DNA from: Fibrobacter succinogenes
GTDB taxonomy: Bacteria > Fibrobacterota > Fibrobacteria > Fibrobacterales > Fibrobacteraceae
Assembly (NCBI GenBank): GCA_902799745.1
Contig: CADCBQ010000009.1
Span: 36,781-100,780 of the forward strand
Length of the DNA: 64,000 nt
Direction: 5' to 3'
The position numbers and the translations under genes are program-made. Below are positions 44,611-51,826 of this stretch, one piece after another. The notes below the pieces were generated by a model, which searched no databases, had not been told where the DNA came from, and was given only the letters and a program-made list of their open reading frames with translations. Positions within the stretch are counted from its first letter, which is position 1; each line of letters starts with the position of its first letter.

Positions 44611-45387
44611 TTATTTTTCCACCTTGCGGAGCGTGAACGAAACGGTTTCCACTCCAGTCTGCTTCAGGCTCTTGTCGATATCGTTGCCGTCAATTCCAAA
44701 AGAGTTCTGCGATGTAAGCAAGAAAAACTTTTCGAATTTCGGCGCATTGTCCAGCTTGTAGGCAAACGGAAGCGTCGTCATTTTACCGGGTTCCAATTCA
44801 ATGGCCTTGTCGCCCTCGCCCATGTGCATGGTAATGGTTCCGTTGCCGTCCATGCTAATGAGCATGCCAAAGCACTTTTGCGGAACACGGTAACGCAGCT
44901 GGATTTCGTCGCCTTCGTAGGCGTTACCCAAATTCACCATTTGCACGGCGCTGTCGCCCGTCTTTTTCCAGACTTCGAGCGTTGCCTGCATACCCTTGAT
45001 ACGCGTACCGTTATCGACATCGGCCATGGCAACTTCCATCGAGGCGGAATGATTGTCGTAAGTAGCGACATCGCGGTTCAAGACAACCATCGAGAATACG
45101 CCGAGAGCGATTACGAGAGCGGCGGCCACCTTCAGCCACAGCGTGTTCACGCCACGGAATTCTGTAACATTTTCGCGGCGGCCCAAGTCTTCCAGCTTGT
45201 CATCGAGTGCGGCAAACGGATTTTCCGCTAAAAAGCGCTTGCCCTGTTCGCGCATTTCACGCACACGGGCGGCAAAAATCTCGTCGCTCAGTTCACGTTC
45301 CTGGAGTTCGCGCATTTCTTTTTCGGGCAGTTCCCCAAGCAAATAGCGTTCCAGCTTGAAATCGGAAATTTTATTGACAGATGTCAT
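44611..45387 (-). CDS. Anti-sigma-factor-like single-pass membrane protein
   Basis: A 258-residue protein with a cytoplasmic N-terminus (about 1-80) typical of anti-sigma proteins: a short acidic helix (KLERYLLGELPEKEMRELQ) and Glu/Arg-rich helices, but no Cys/His zinc motif. One transmembrane helix (about 82-103, LWLKVAAALVIALGVFSMVVL) is followed by a beta-rich periplasmic domain of about 150 residues resembling the DUF4384-type sensor domains found with bacterial caspases. Its ATG overlaps the sigma stop in an ATGA junction, giving translational coupling. It probably holds the sigma factor at the membrane until an outside signal arrives. The caspase gene follows after 10 bases. Confidence 0.7.
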   Translation of the reverse strand: MTSVNKISDFKLERYLLGELPEKEMRELQERELSDEIFAARVREMREQGKRFLAENPFAALDDKLEDLGRRENVTEFRGVNTLWLKVAAALVIALGVFSMVVLNRDVATYDNHSASMEVAMADVDNGTRIKGMQATLEVWKKTGDSAVQMVNLGNAYEGDEIQLRYRVPQKCFGMLISMDGNGTITMHMGEGDKAIELEPGKMTTLPFAYKLDNAPKFEKFFLLTSQNSFGIDGNDIDKSLKQTGVETVSFTLRKVEK

Positions 45388-45887
45388 CTTTCAACCTCCA
45401 GATTCTTGATCTTGGCTTGCAGGGTACGCAAACGCTTGCGCACGCCACTCACCGAAAGTCCAACGGTTTCAGCAGTTTCTTCCAGAGTCATGCCGTCTAC
45501 ATAATGCAGCGTGGCAATCGTGCGGGTCGATTCCTGCTCCTTCGAGAAAATCTTCGCCAAAATTCCCCTGGCTTCTAAGCCATCATCTTCTTCGGCGCAG
45601 GCGATGGTGAGCAAAAGTTCGCTCGAATCACAATCAAGCCCACGGCGTTTCTTGTCGCGAATGCGGTTCAGGCAGAGCCTGGTCGCCGTATTCCACAGCA
45701 AGCTCGACGGCTGCGACAAATCCAGGGAATCCATGTGTTCGAACACGCGCATAAAAACATTCTGCACCATGTCCTTCGATTCGGCATCGTCCTTGAGCAG
45801 GAACATGCAACGCCTGTAAACCATCGGGGCATAAGCCTCGTACAGTTTCGAAAACGCCATGCGGTCAAGGAGATTTTTCCCGTTCAT
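45384..45887 (-). CDS. ECF RNA polymerase sigma factor
   Basis: A 167-residue sigma factor with both conserved regions. Region 2 covers about 10-80: FSKLYEAYAPMVYRRCMFLL, then DMVQNVFMRVFEH and LLWNTATRLCLNRIRDKKRR. Region 4 is at about 110-160 with TIATLHYVDGMTLEETAETVGLSVSGVRKRLRTLQ, a full helix-turn-helix. It is the first gene of the sigma/anti-sigma/caspase operon and has a TAnnTTTG element 37 bases upstream. It presumably activates its own operon and perhaps surface genes. It resembles ordinary ECF factors of Bacteroidetes/Fibrobacteres more than the divergent sigma at 25001. Confidence 0.88.
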   Translation of the reverse strand: MNGKNLLDRMAFSKLYEAYAPMVYRRCMFLLKDDAESKDMVQNVFMRVFEHMDSLDLSQPSSLLWNTATRLCLNRIRDKKRRGLDCDSSELLLTIACAEEDDGLEARGILAKIFSKEQESTRTIATLHYVDGMTLEETAETVGLSVSGVRKRLRTLQAKIKNLEVER

Positions 45888-45924
45888 ACCATTGTAACAC
45901 TAGAGGAAGTTAAAAGTGTCACCG

Positions 45925-45932
45925 CAAATTTA
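45925..45932 (-). promoter_or_regulatory. TAnnTTTG promoter element (ECF sigma operon)
   Basis: TAAATTTG on the minus strand, 37 bases before the sigma factor ATG. Autoregulated ECF operons usually use their own sigma, so this housekeeping-type element would supply basal transcription. Confidence 0.5.
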
Positions 45933-45940
45933 GAAAAATA

Positions 45941-45968
45941 GTAGGAAGTAGGCGGTAGGCAGTGGTTA
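45941..45968. repeat. Short 7-bp periodic repeat
   Basis: GTAGGAA, GTAGGCG, GTAGGCA and a decayed GTGGTTA follow one another with exact 7-base spacing between the sigma operon promoter and the FKBP terminator. Confidence 0.5.
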
Positions 45969-45973
45969 CAATT

Positions 45974-45998
45974 AAAAAGCCCTGCTTGCGCAGGGCAA
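45974..45998 (-). terminator. Terminator of the FKBP gene
   Basis: Perfect 7-bp stem GCCCTGC/GCAGGGC with loop TTGC, followed on the minus strand by TTTTTAATTG. Confidence 0.82.
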
Positions 45999-46024
45999 AA
46001 TCCTTATAATTATTTAGAAAATCG

Positions 46025-46933
46025 TTATTTCTTAGGAGCAGGCTTTGTTTCCGGCTTGGCAGCGGGCTTGGCTTCGGCGGGCTTCGCTTCAGCCTTCTTC
46101 TCTGCAGGCTTCGCTTCGGCCTTCGCAGGTTCCGCAGCGGGGGTCGCAGGCACGGCGGTGCTATCGATAGCGGGCACTTCGGCATAAACCTTCAAGAGTT
46201 CCACCTCGAACACGAGCATCGCATTTGCAGGAATCATCGGCGGCACGCCCGCTTCGCCATAGGCCAATGCACTCGGAATCCAGGCTTTCACCTTGTCGCC
46301 TTCCTTCATGACCTGCAGCAAGTCCTGCCAGCCTTCGATCACGGCACTCACCGGGAATTCCAGCGGTTCGCCGCGCTTCACGCTATTGTCGAATTCCGTA
46401 CCGTCGAGGAGCGCGCCAATATAGTGCACCTGCACCTTGTCGCCCATCTTGGGACTAATGCCCGTACCGGCCTTGATCATCTTGTACTGCACGCCCTTCG
46501 GAGTCTTCTTGACGGTCGTATCCTTGGCGTTTTCGGCGAAGAACTTCGTCTGTTCATCCAGCAACTTCTGGGCCTGCGCCTTTTCGTCGGATTCCTTTTT
46601 CTTCTGCATCTGCAACAGCAAATCCTGCAAGGCAGATTCCGAAGCGGAATCGGACATCTGCACCGGACGCGTAGAATCCACCTGGTCCTTGATAGCGCCC
46701 ATAAGCACATCCATATTCAGCGGCACGTTCACGTTCGCAATTGCCTTGCCCAAGTCCATACCGAGCGCATAGCTGTAACGGTCAGTCGGATTGTTCAGAT
46801 CGGGCATTGCAGGCTTGGAGACTGCAGCGTCTGTCTGGGCATCGGGTTCAACAGCCGGTTTTTGACCACCGCCACAAGCGACGAGCACCGAACAAAGAGC
46901 CAAAGAAGCAGGAAAAATATGGGTCATCTTCAT
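46025..46933 (-). CDS. FKBP-type peptidyl-prolyl isomerase lipoprotein
   Basis: A 302-residue lipoprotein (signal ending LVAC, Cys20). Residues about 45-150 are the FKBP N-terminal dimerisation domain (RYSYALGMDLGKAIANV, then helices to KGVQYKMIK). The FKBP catalytic domain (about 155-255) has GDKVQVHYIGALLDGTEFDNS, VIEGWQDLLQVMKEGDK and ALAYGEAGVPPMIPANA, the usual FK506-pocket residues. The C-terminal about 45 residues are an Ala/Lys/Pro/Glu-rich tail (KAEAKPAEKKAEAKPAEAK) that could bind peptidoglycan or nucleic acid. It helps fold proteins outside the cytoplasm, much like FkpA/Mip. It is transcribed alone and ends in a good terminator. Confidence 0.88.
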   Translation of the reverse strand: MKMTHIFPASLALCSVLVACGGGQKPAVEPDAQTDAAVSKPAMPDLNNPTDRYSYALGMDLGKAIANVNVPLNMDVLMGAIKDQVDSTRPVQMSDSASESALQDLLLQMQKKKESDEKAQAQKLLDEQTKFFAENAKDTTVKKTPKGVQYKMIKAGTGISPKMGDKVQVHYIGALLDGTEFDNSVKRGEPLEFPVSAVIEGWQDLLQVMKEGDKVKAWIPSALAYGEAGVPPMIPANAMLVFEVELLKVYAEVPAIDSTAVPATPAAEPAKAEAKPAEKKAEAKPAEAKPAAKPETKPAPKK

Positions 46934-47251
46934 ATAAAGCCTTGATTTATAGCGAGTTACATCGCAAATTGTAGTGATTTATAGCACACTCAAAGATAGA
47001 AAACACATCTAGGAACGCACCGTGAACACTTTTTAGAACCTTAATTTTGGTCTAAAAACTACAAAATTCTGTTTTAGCAAAACAATTTTTAAACAAAAAT
47101 TGCCGTTTTTAGCAAAATTTAGCAACTTTTATCCAAATAAACAACAACTTTATTTATACAGTCGCCGTAAACGGACGTTTACAAAGGGGTTGCACGAACA
47201 GCTTTTTGTTACTAAATTTACATATAAGAGTGAGAAAAATAAGGAAATTGT
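46934..47251. other. AT-rich intergenic region, 318 bases
   Basis: Between divergent FKBP and small-protein genes. It shows several TTTAGCAAAA-like direct repeats around 47070-47130 and a near-match to the promoter element (TAAATTTA, about 47213-47220) upstream of the small gene. No RNA was recognised. Confidence 0.45.
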
Positions 47252-47473
47252 ATGAACTACCGTTTCGAAAATTTCATTAATTCGGCCTCCGCTAACAAGC
47301 AGGCTTTCGAAAGCTCCATCAAGAGCGTTCGTAGCGAGCTTGAAAGCATGGTGAGCACGAATAGCACTCCCGTAGTGCCGAGTCCGGCCAAGACTGGTTG
47401 GCTCAGGGGTTCTCTTTCCTACCCGTGGGTTATCGTTTGCTCCTTGGTCCCCTCCCTCAAGGACATGTTCTAA
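47252..47473 (+). CDS. Small protein of 73 residues, unknown function
   Basis: A short frame with an AAGGAAA ribosome site, an AT-rich promoter region and a hairpin plus terminator right after the stop, so it looks like an independent small gene. The first half is predicted helical (NFINSASANKQAFESSIKSVRSELESMV); the second is Pro/Ser-rich and then hydrophobic (SLSYPWVIVCSLVPSL), perhaps a membrane-associated segment. I do not recognise the family. A structured RNA spanning the same bases remains an alternative. Confidence 0.55.
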   Translation: MNYRFENFINSASANKQAFESSIKSVRSELESMVSTNSTPVVPSPAKTGWLRGSLSYPWVIVCSLVPSLKDMF

Positions 47474-47541
47474 GATTTAAGGTAATCTTACATTTTTCAA
47501 ATTTTGTAGCCTCGCCTTCCGCGGGGCTTTCTTTTTTTCTT
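47471..47541 (+). terminator. Hairpin and terminator after the small gene
   Basis: A perfect TAAGATT/AATCTTA hairpin starts at the stop codon; 18 bases later AGCCTCGC/GCGGGGCT (one U-G pair) is followed by TTCTTTTTTTCTTT. Confidence 0.8.
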
Positions 47542-47577
47542 TGGCACAAAACTAATGACTAACCCCAGACTCTTTTC

Positions 47578-47585
47578 TATCTTTG
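47578..47585 (+). promoter_or_regulatory. TAnnTTTG promoter element (folD)
   Basis: TATCTTTG, 37 bases before the folD ATG; GGAG lies in between as the ribosome site. Confidence 0.5.
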
Positions 47586-47622
47586 CACCAAACAATCGCG
47601 CATCTGCGCACCGGAGACACTT

Positions 47623-48462
47623 ATGGCAGCACTCATCTTAGACGGCAAGGCACTCGCCAAGACCACGGAAGAAGAACTCAGCGCCCGCGTGGCAAAGCTC
47701 AAGGAAAAGACGGGCAAGACCCCGATCCTTGCAACGATTCTCGTGGGCGACGATCCGGCAAGCGCTACTTATGTCAAGATGAAGGGCAACGCCTGCGCAC
47801 GCGTGGGCATGGAAAGCATCCGCGTGGTACTTCCGAAGAATACCACCACCAAAGAGCTCCTCAACAAGATTCAGGAACTCAACGAAAACCGCGACGTGCA
47901 CGGCATTTTGCTGCAGCACCCGGTTCCGCGCCATATCGACGAACGCGCCGCATTCGAAGCCATTGACGCCCGCAAGGACGTAGACGGCGTGACCTGCCTC
48001 GGCTTTGGCCGCATGGCTATGGGAGAACCCGCTTACGGCTGCGCAACGCCCGCTGGCATTATGCGTCTGTTGAAGGCTTACAACATTCCTCTCGCCGGCA
48101 AGCATGCCGTGGTTGTAGGCCGCAGCGCGATTCTTGGAAAACCCATGGCCATGATGCTCTTGAATGCAGACTGCACTGTGACCATTTGCCACAGCAAGAC
48201 CGAAAACCTGCCCGAATTCGTGAAGCAGGCCGATATCCTGGTGGGCGCCGTGGGCAAGCCGGAATTCATCAAGAAGGAATGGATCAAGCAGGGCGCAGTC
48301 GTGGTTGACGCCGGTTACCATCCGGGTGGCGTCGGCGATATCGAAAAGGGACTCGACGACGTGGCATCCGCTTACACTCCGGTTCCGGGCGGTGTAGGCC
48401 CCATGACCATCAACACGCTCATTTACCAGAGCGTGGAATCTGGCGAAAAATACCTGGGATAA
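47623..48462 (+). CDS. folD: Methylenetetrahydrofolate dehydrogenase/cyclohydrolase
   Basis: A 279-residue bifunctional folate enzyme. The catalytic Lys lies in [16 protein letters not shown], the folate site in [12 protein letters not shown] and DVDGVT, and the NADP Rossmann site in [18 protein letters not shown] with CHSKT following. The family ending [11 protein letters not shown] is intact. It interconverts 5,10-methylene-, methenyl- and 10-formyl-tetrahydrofolate in the cytoplasm. It stands alone with its own promoter element. A REP-like copy starts 11 bases past its stop. Together with folE and metE it completes the one-carbon genes visible here. Confidence 0.95.
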   Translation: MAALILDGKALAKTTEEELSARVAKLKEKTGKTPILATILVGDDPASATYVKMKGNACARVGMESIRVVLPKNTTTKELLNKIQELNENRDVHGILLQHPVPRHIDERAAFEAIDARKDVDGVTCLGFGRMAMGEPAYGCATPAGIMRLLKAYNIPLAGKHAVVVGRSAILGKPMAMMLLNADCTVTICHSKTENLPEFVKQADILVGAVGKPEFIKKEWIKQGAVVVDAGYHPGGVGDIEKGLDDVASAYTPVPGGVGPMTINTLIYQSVESGEKYLG

Positions 48463-48473
48463 AAGTCAGTATT

Positions 48474-48501
48474 AGATTCTTCGGCTTCGCCTCAGAATGA
48501 C
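48474..48501. repeat. REP-like palindromic repeat, short copy D
   Basis: A shorter form, AGATTCTTCGGCTTCGCC then TCAGAATGACA, lying between folD and a convergent gene. The arms AGATTCT and AGAAT... are compensated (TTC/GAA) relative to copy A, keeping the hairpin. Confidence 0.6.
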
Positions 48502-48510
48502 AAACGAGGA

Positions 48511-48834
48511 TTATCGCCTCGTTCTTTCAAGTTCGACGGCGTCGGTTTCAGCAGAATTGGGCGAAAGCATGCCTTTCATGATGTCGCCCACGAATTCGGC
48601 TCCAACACCAATCAAAGTCCCAACGGTAGAATCGTTTGAAATCTTGCGACTGTCCATTTCGACAGTCGCATCTTTCATGGCAGACTTTTCGTTTTCTTTA
48701 GGATCAGAATAGACAATCGGGCCTTTCTTGTTGCCAAGGTCAATGGAATCGGCAACCGTAGGCGCCTTCTTTTGCACGAGCTGGGCACACGCGATGCACG
48801 CAAGCATAAATATGGCCAATCCAAAGAATTTCAT
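48511..48834 (-). CDS. Small exported or lipoprotein-like protein, 107 residues
   Basis: Starting at the ATG at 48834 the protein opens with a hydrophobic signal (MKFFGLAIFMLACIACAQL); the CxxC at its end could be a lipobox (Cys16), though the +2 context is not classic. The mature part is short, charged and contains a Gly-rich hydrophobic stretch (VGTLIGVGAEFVGDIMKGML) that may sit on a membrane. I do not recognise the family. It lies downstream of the SIR2-like gene on the same strand with a 56-base gap. Confidence 0.5.
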   Translation of the reverse strand: MKFFGLAIFMLACIACAQLVQKKAPTVADSIDLGNKKGPIVYSDPKENEKSAMKDATVEMDSRKISNDSTVGTLIGVGAEFVGDIMKGMLSPNSAETDAVELERTRR

Positions 48835-48890
48835 TCTTGCACCCTTCGGTGCAAAATATAGCAAGAGCCAAATTCGCTGGCCATGCCGCT

Positions 48891-49874
48891 CTAGAACTTC
48901 GTCAAGAATTCCTTGGCGTCCATGGACTGCACCAAGGTATCGCCCAGGAGAGCACGCAAGCGATCCAAATCAGGGTGGCCTTCGCGTTCAAACACCACCA
49001 CCTTTTTAAAGCGGTCACGGTGCCTAAGCAGGAATTCCAGATTGTTCATGTCGGACTTCGGGAATCCATAACCCAAGAAGAAGATTTCCTGAGCATTCTT
49101 GAGGTAGTAATCGGCCTTGCTCCACAACAAATTAAACAGGCTCCCGCGCAAGAACGATTCCTTGGCATGCGCCATCGGAATATAAATCGGAGTATCTTCG
49201 CGGTAAATCGGGAAACTTCGGTCGCAAGGTTCCACCTGGCACACGTTCTTCAAATCGAGCGGGTCAGAAGCACCCTTGACCGGGTACCAGTTCAACGAAC
49301 CATGCAGCTTGATCAAATCAATCGAATGGGTACGCGGCGCACGAACCGCGCTACGGTCGGCAGGATCGATACGCACACCGTAATCCACCGCCACGTTCGC
49401 GCCCATTTTAGGATCATCGGCAATGATATTTTCAATCAACGTGTCGTAATTAAAGCTGAGCAACAGAGTATCGCGAACGCCCTCGCTCGGGCAATTCACG
49501 CAGTCCGCAAGGAATTTACGGAGAATCGTCGCCGACTGGGAATCTACTGCATGGTCGTGGCGAATCGCGCCAGCAATAAAGCGTAACAGTTCAAAACGCA
49601 AACTGGAATGGTAAAGGCTTTCGCGCACCCCCGGAAAAATCTGCGCCGACAGAATCGAAGTCGAAAGCGTTTCGATATTCAGATATTCCGCCTGGTTATT
49701 GCAAAGTTCCAGAAAACGCCTGCAGTAGTCGCGCAGGTGCGGGAACTCATCCGAAATTCCGAAAGGAATCAGTTCGTTCAGATCGCGGAGCGTGGGCATT
49801 TGCGGGCAAAACGACTTGCTAAACCCGGAACCCAATACAAAAATCCGCCGGTATGTACTCGATGCGATATCCAT
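48891..49874 (-). CDS. SIR2-like (STALD-type) domain protein
   Basis: A 327-residue cytoplasmic protein of the SIR2-like superfamily. The NAD-loop RIFVLGSGFSKSF (residues about 9-21) begins the domain, LSFNYDTLIENI carries the conserved Asn/Asp and IKLHGSLNWYP the conserved His. IFFLGYGFPKSDMN near the end is the last Rossmann strand. There is no zinc-finger module of true sirtuin deacetylases. In bacterial defence systems such domains degrade NAD+ on phage infection (for example ThsA, DSR), but lone SIR2-like proteins of unknown role are common. No partner gene such as Argonaute, HerA or TIR is adjacent. Confidence 0.8.
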   Translation of the reverse strand: MDIASSTYRRIFVLGSGFSKSFCPQMPTLRDLNELIPFGISDEFPHLRDYCRRFLELCNNQAEYLNIETLSTSILSAQIFPGVRESLYHSSLRFELLRFIAGAIRHDHAVDSQSATILRKFLADCVNCPSEGVRDTLLLSFNYDTLIENIIADDPKMGANVAVDYGVRIDPADRSAVRAPRTHSIDLIKLHGSLNWYPVKGASDPLDLKNVCQVEPCDRSFPIYREDTPIYIPMAHAKESFLRGSLFNLLWSKADYYLKNAQEIFFLGYGFPKSDMNNLEFLLRHRDRFKKVVVFEREGHPDLDRLRALLGDTLVQSMDAKEFLTKF

Positions 49875-49919
49875 ACCTTTAATGTATAATAATTTGAGCG
49901 AAGTATTTCAACAGCTCGC

Positions 49920-49950
49920 AAAAAAACAGGGTGGTCGGAGGACCACCCTG
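49920..49950 (-). terminator. Terminator of the GH8 Rex gene
   Basis: Perfect 10-bp stem CAGGGTGGTC/GACCACCCTG with loop GGAG; T7 follows on the minus strand, 30 bases past the stop. Confidence 0.9.
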
Positions 49951-49979
49951 CTCTTTGCATGGTATAAGATCAAAAAGGA

Positions 49980-51653
49980 TTACTTTCTAATCTTATAGGT
50001 TTTGTTGCCAACGATTACAAACATCACGCCCCTGTTAGCCAAGCGGATTTCCTGGGTGGAAGAACTGGTTCTTGCTGCGCTCAACACGCGGCCGTTGATG
50101 TCTGTAACAGTATACTTGGAGTTAGCCGGTGCATTTTCGATATAGATTGCACCATTCGTCGACCACACGCGAACATTGTTGTTCAGGGCGACATTTGCAC
50201 CAATTGCGATGGTAGAAGTATCCGGAGTAGTAACAGAGGTATCCGGAGTGGTCTTTGCAGCAATGGAAGCCTTGTAAAGCTTGCAGCCTTCAAAGTAGTC
50301 GATTTTGTCGCCAGCCTGATAGGTCACGCCGTTGATTTCGGTTTCGTTAATGGTCTTTTCTTCAGATTCAACAGTCGGCTTCGGCTTCCAAATTTTGAAG
50401 GTGCCGCTCAAGTGAAGCATGGAGAGGTAATGCACCAGGCCATCGTAATAGCGGTACTGACCGGTCATGAATTTAGTATCCCATGCCATTTCCAAGTTCT
50501 TCTTGACGGCTGCATCGTATTTAGAATCGTTAATTAAGGCCATGGCCGCCACTGCATTTGCACCGGCTTCGCCCTGCGTATACTGTTCCTGCGGATTAGA
50601 GCCATCCCAGTTGAAGCGAGCGTGCTGGTAGCCGTCTTTTTCGAAGAAATCGATAATGCGGCGTGCCATTTCTTCTTGGCGAGCAGAATCAACACCGAAC
50701 AGGTAGTAGTCCATACCGAAGTTCATGGCACAGCGCATGGCATCGTACATGTACCTTTCGGCATTGCCATTGTAGCTTACGCCATGCGGAGTACCGTCGA
50801 AGTTGTTGTAATCCGAGAACAAGCCGGACTTTGTGTTGGAGGATTTGTACAAGTGATCGCGTGTTGCCTTTGCGGCCTTGCTCCACTTATCCTGATTGGA
50901 GGTGGACCAGCGAGCGAAAAGATCAACGTAAGCCGGCAAGTCGTAAGACGGGTCAGAGAAGTTATTTTCGTTGCCCTGCGGCTGGAACGTGATAACGTAA
51001 TGTTGTGGGTTGAAAAGGCTATGCTGACCGTTGTCCCACATCTTCTTCAAGATGTACTGGGCATCGTCCATGTACTTGCTGTCATTCCAGCGGTTCGCTG
51101 CAAAGAGGAGCGACATCATAAAATACATTTCGCCGTCCGGAGCGCAGTTGTCGTCACCGCCGGAACCGCTTTCGTTGCGCTGCCAAGCGAAGTAGCCATC
51201 CCAGCCACCGCCCTTGTGCCACATGTGATTTTTGGCCCAGTTCCAGAGCTTGTCGAATTCTTCTTTGTGGCCGGTCTGCACGGCAATCATCATTCCATAA
51301 GACATGCCTTCAGAACGGACGTCTCTGTTGTTCACGTCGAGAATGTAAGCTTCGTTGCCCTTGTCGTAATAGACCTTGGAGTTGTTGTCGCCCTTAAAGT
51401 AATGATTCCAAAGGGCATCCATCTTTTCCTGAATTTCTGCATCGGTCTTACCCAAGATTGTCTTGAACGGGCTTTCGTAATTACCCGTGTAATAAGCGCC
51501 GGAATAGTTCTTTTCTTTATCGCAGTCCGGGCCGTAGTAGGCTCCGTTTTCATCAAAGAAGGTTCCTGCGTATACGCCATCTGCCGCAGTAGCCGCAGAA
51601 GCGCCCAACAACAAGGCTATAGAAGCCATAGCAAGCTTGGAATAGCTTTTCAT
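49980..51653 (-). CDS. GH8 exo-oligoxylanase-like enzyme with sorting tail
   Basis: A 557-residue secreted enzyme starting at the ATG at 51653 (AGGGAG upstream; signal peptide to about SAATA). The GH8 domain (about 55-430) has DVRSEGMSYGMMIAVQ with acid Glu115, YFAWQR, and CAPDGEMYFMMSL. This block matches reducing-end xylose-releasing exo-oligoxylanases (Rex) rather than endoglucanases, so xylo-oligosaccharides are the likely substrate. The tail (YTVTDINGRVLSAA, then LANRGVMFVIVGNKTYKIRK) is a type IX-like sorting domain. The GH8 at 2429 is a different subgroup with a different anchoring mode. A perfect terminator follows. Confidence 0.82.
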   Translation of the reverse strand: MKSYSKLAMASIALLLGASAATAADGVYAGTFFDENGAYYGPDCDKEKNYSGAYYTGNYESPFKTILGKTDAEIQEKMDALWNHYFKGDNNSKVYYDKGNEAYILDVNNRDVRSEGMSYGMMIAVQTGHKEEFDKLWNWAKNHMWHKGGGWDGYFAWQRNESGSGGDDNCAPDGEMYFMMSLLFAANRWNDSKYMDDAQYILKKMWDNGQHSLFNPQHYVITFQPQGNENNFSDPSYDLPAYVDLFARWSTSNQDKWSKAAKATRDHLYKSSNTKSGLFSDYNNFDGTPHGVSYNGNAERYMYDAMRCAMNFGMDYYLFGVDSARQEEMARRIIDFFEKDGYQHARFNWDGSNPQEQYTQGEAGANAVAAMALINDSKYDAAVKKNLEMAWDTKFMTGQYRYYDGLVHYLSMLHLSGTFKIWKPKPTVESEEKTINETEINGVTYQAGDKIDYFEGCKLYKASIAAKTTPDTSVTTPDTSTIAIGANVALNNNVRVWSTNGAIYIENAPANSKYTVTDINGRVLSAARTSSSTQEIRLANRGVMFVIVGNKTYKIRK

Positions 51654-51767
51654 ATAATACTCCCTAATTAAAATACCCACTATAATATAGCTGTGCAGAC
51701 AATGAAATGCACTAGACAGGGAGCAATTGGCGTTGTACACAAAAACAACGGAGTTCTGTTTACAAAA

Positions 51768-51801
51768 GGAAACCCCCGCCCTGTATACAGGCGAGGTTTT
51801 C
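51768..51801 (-). terminator. Probable terminator of metE
   Basis: On the minus strand AACCTCGCCTG can pair with GGGCGGGGGTT, then TTCCTTTTGT. The stem has mismatches, so strength is uncertain; it lies 27 bases past the stop. Confidence 0.6.
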
Positions 51802-51826
51802 TTGCGTTTATAGCGTTTTTTACGGC

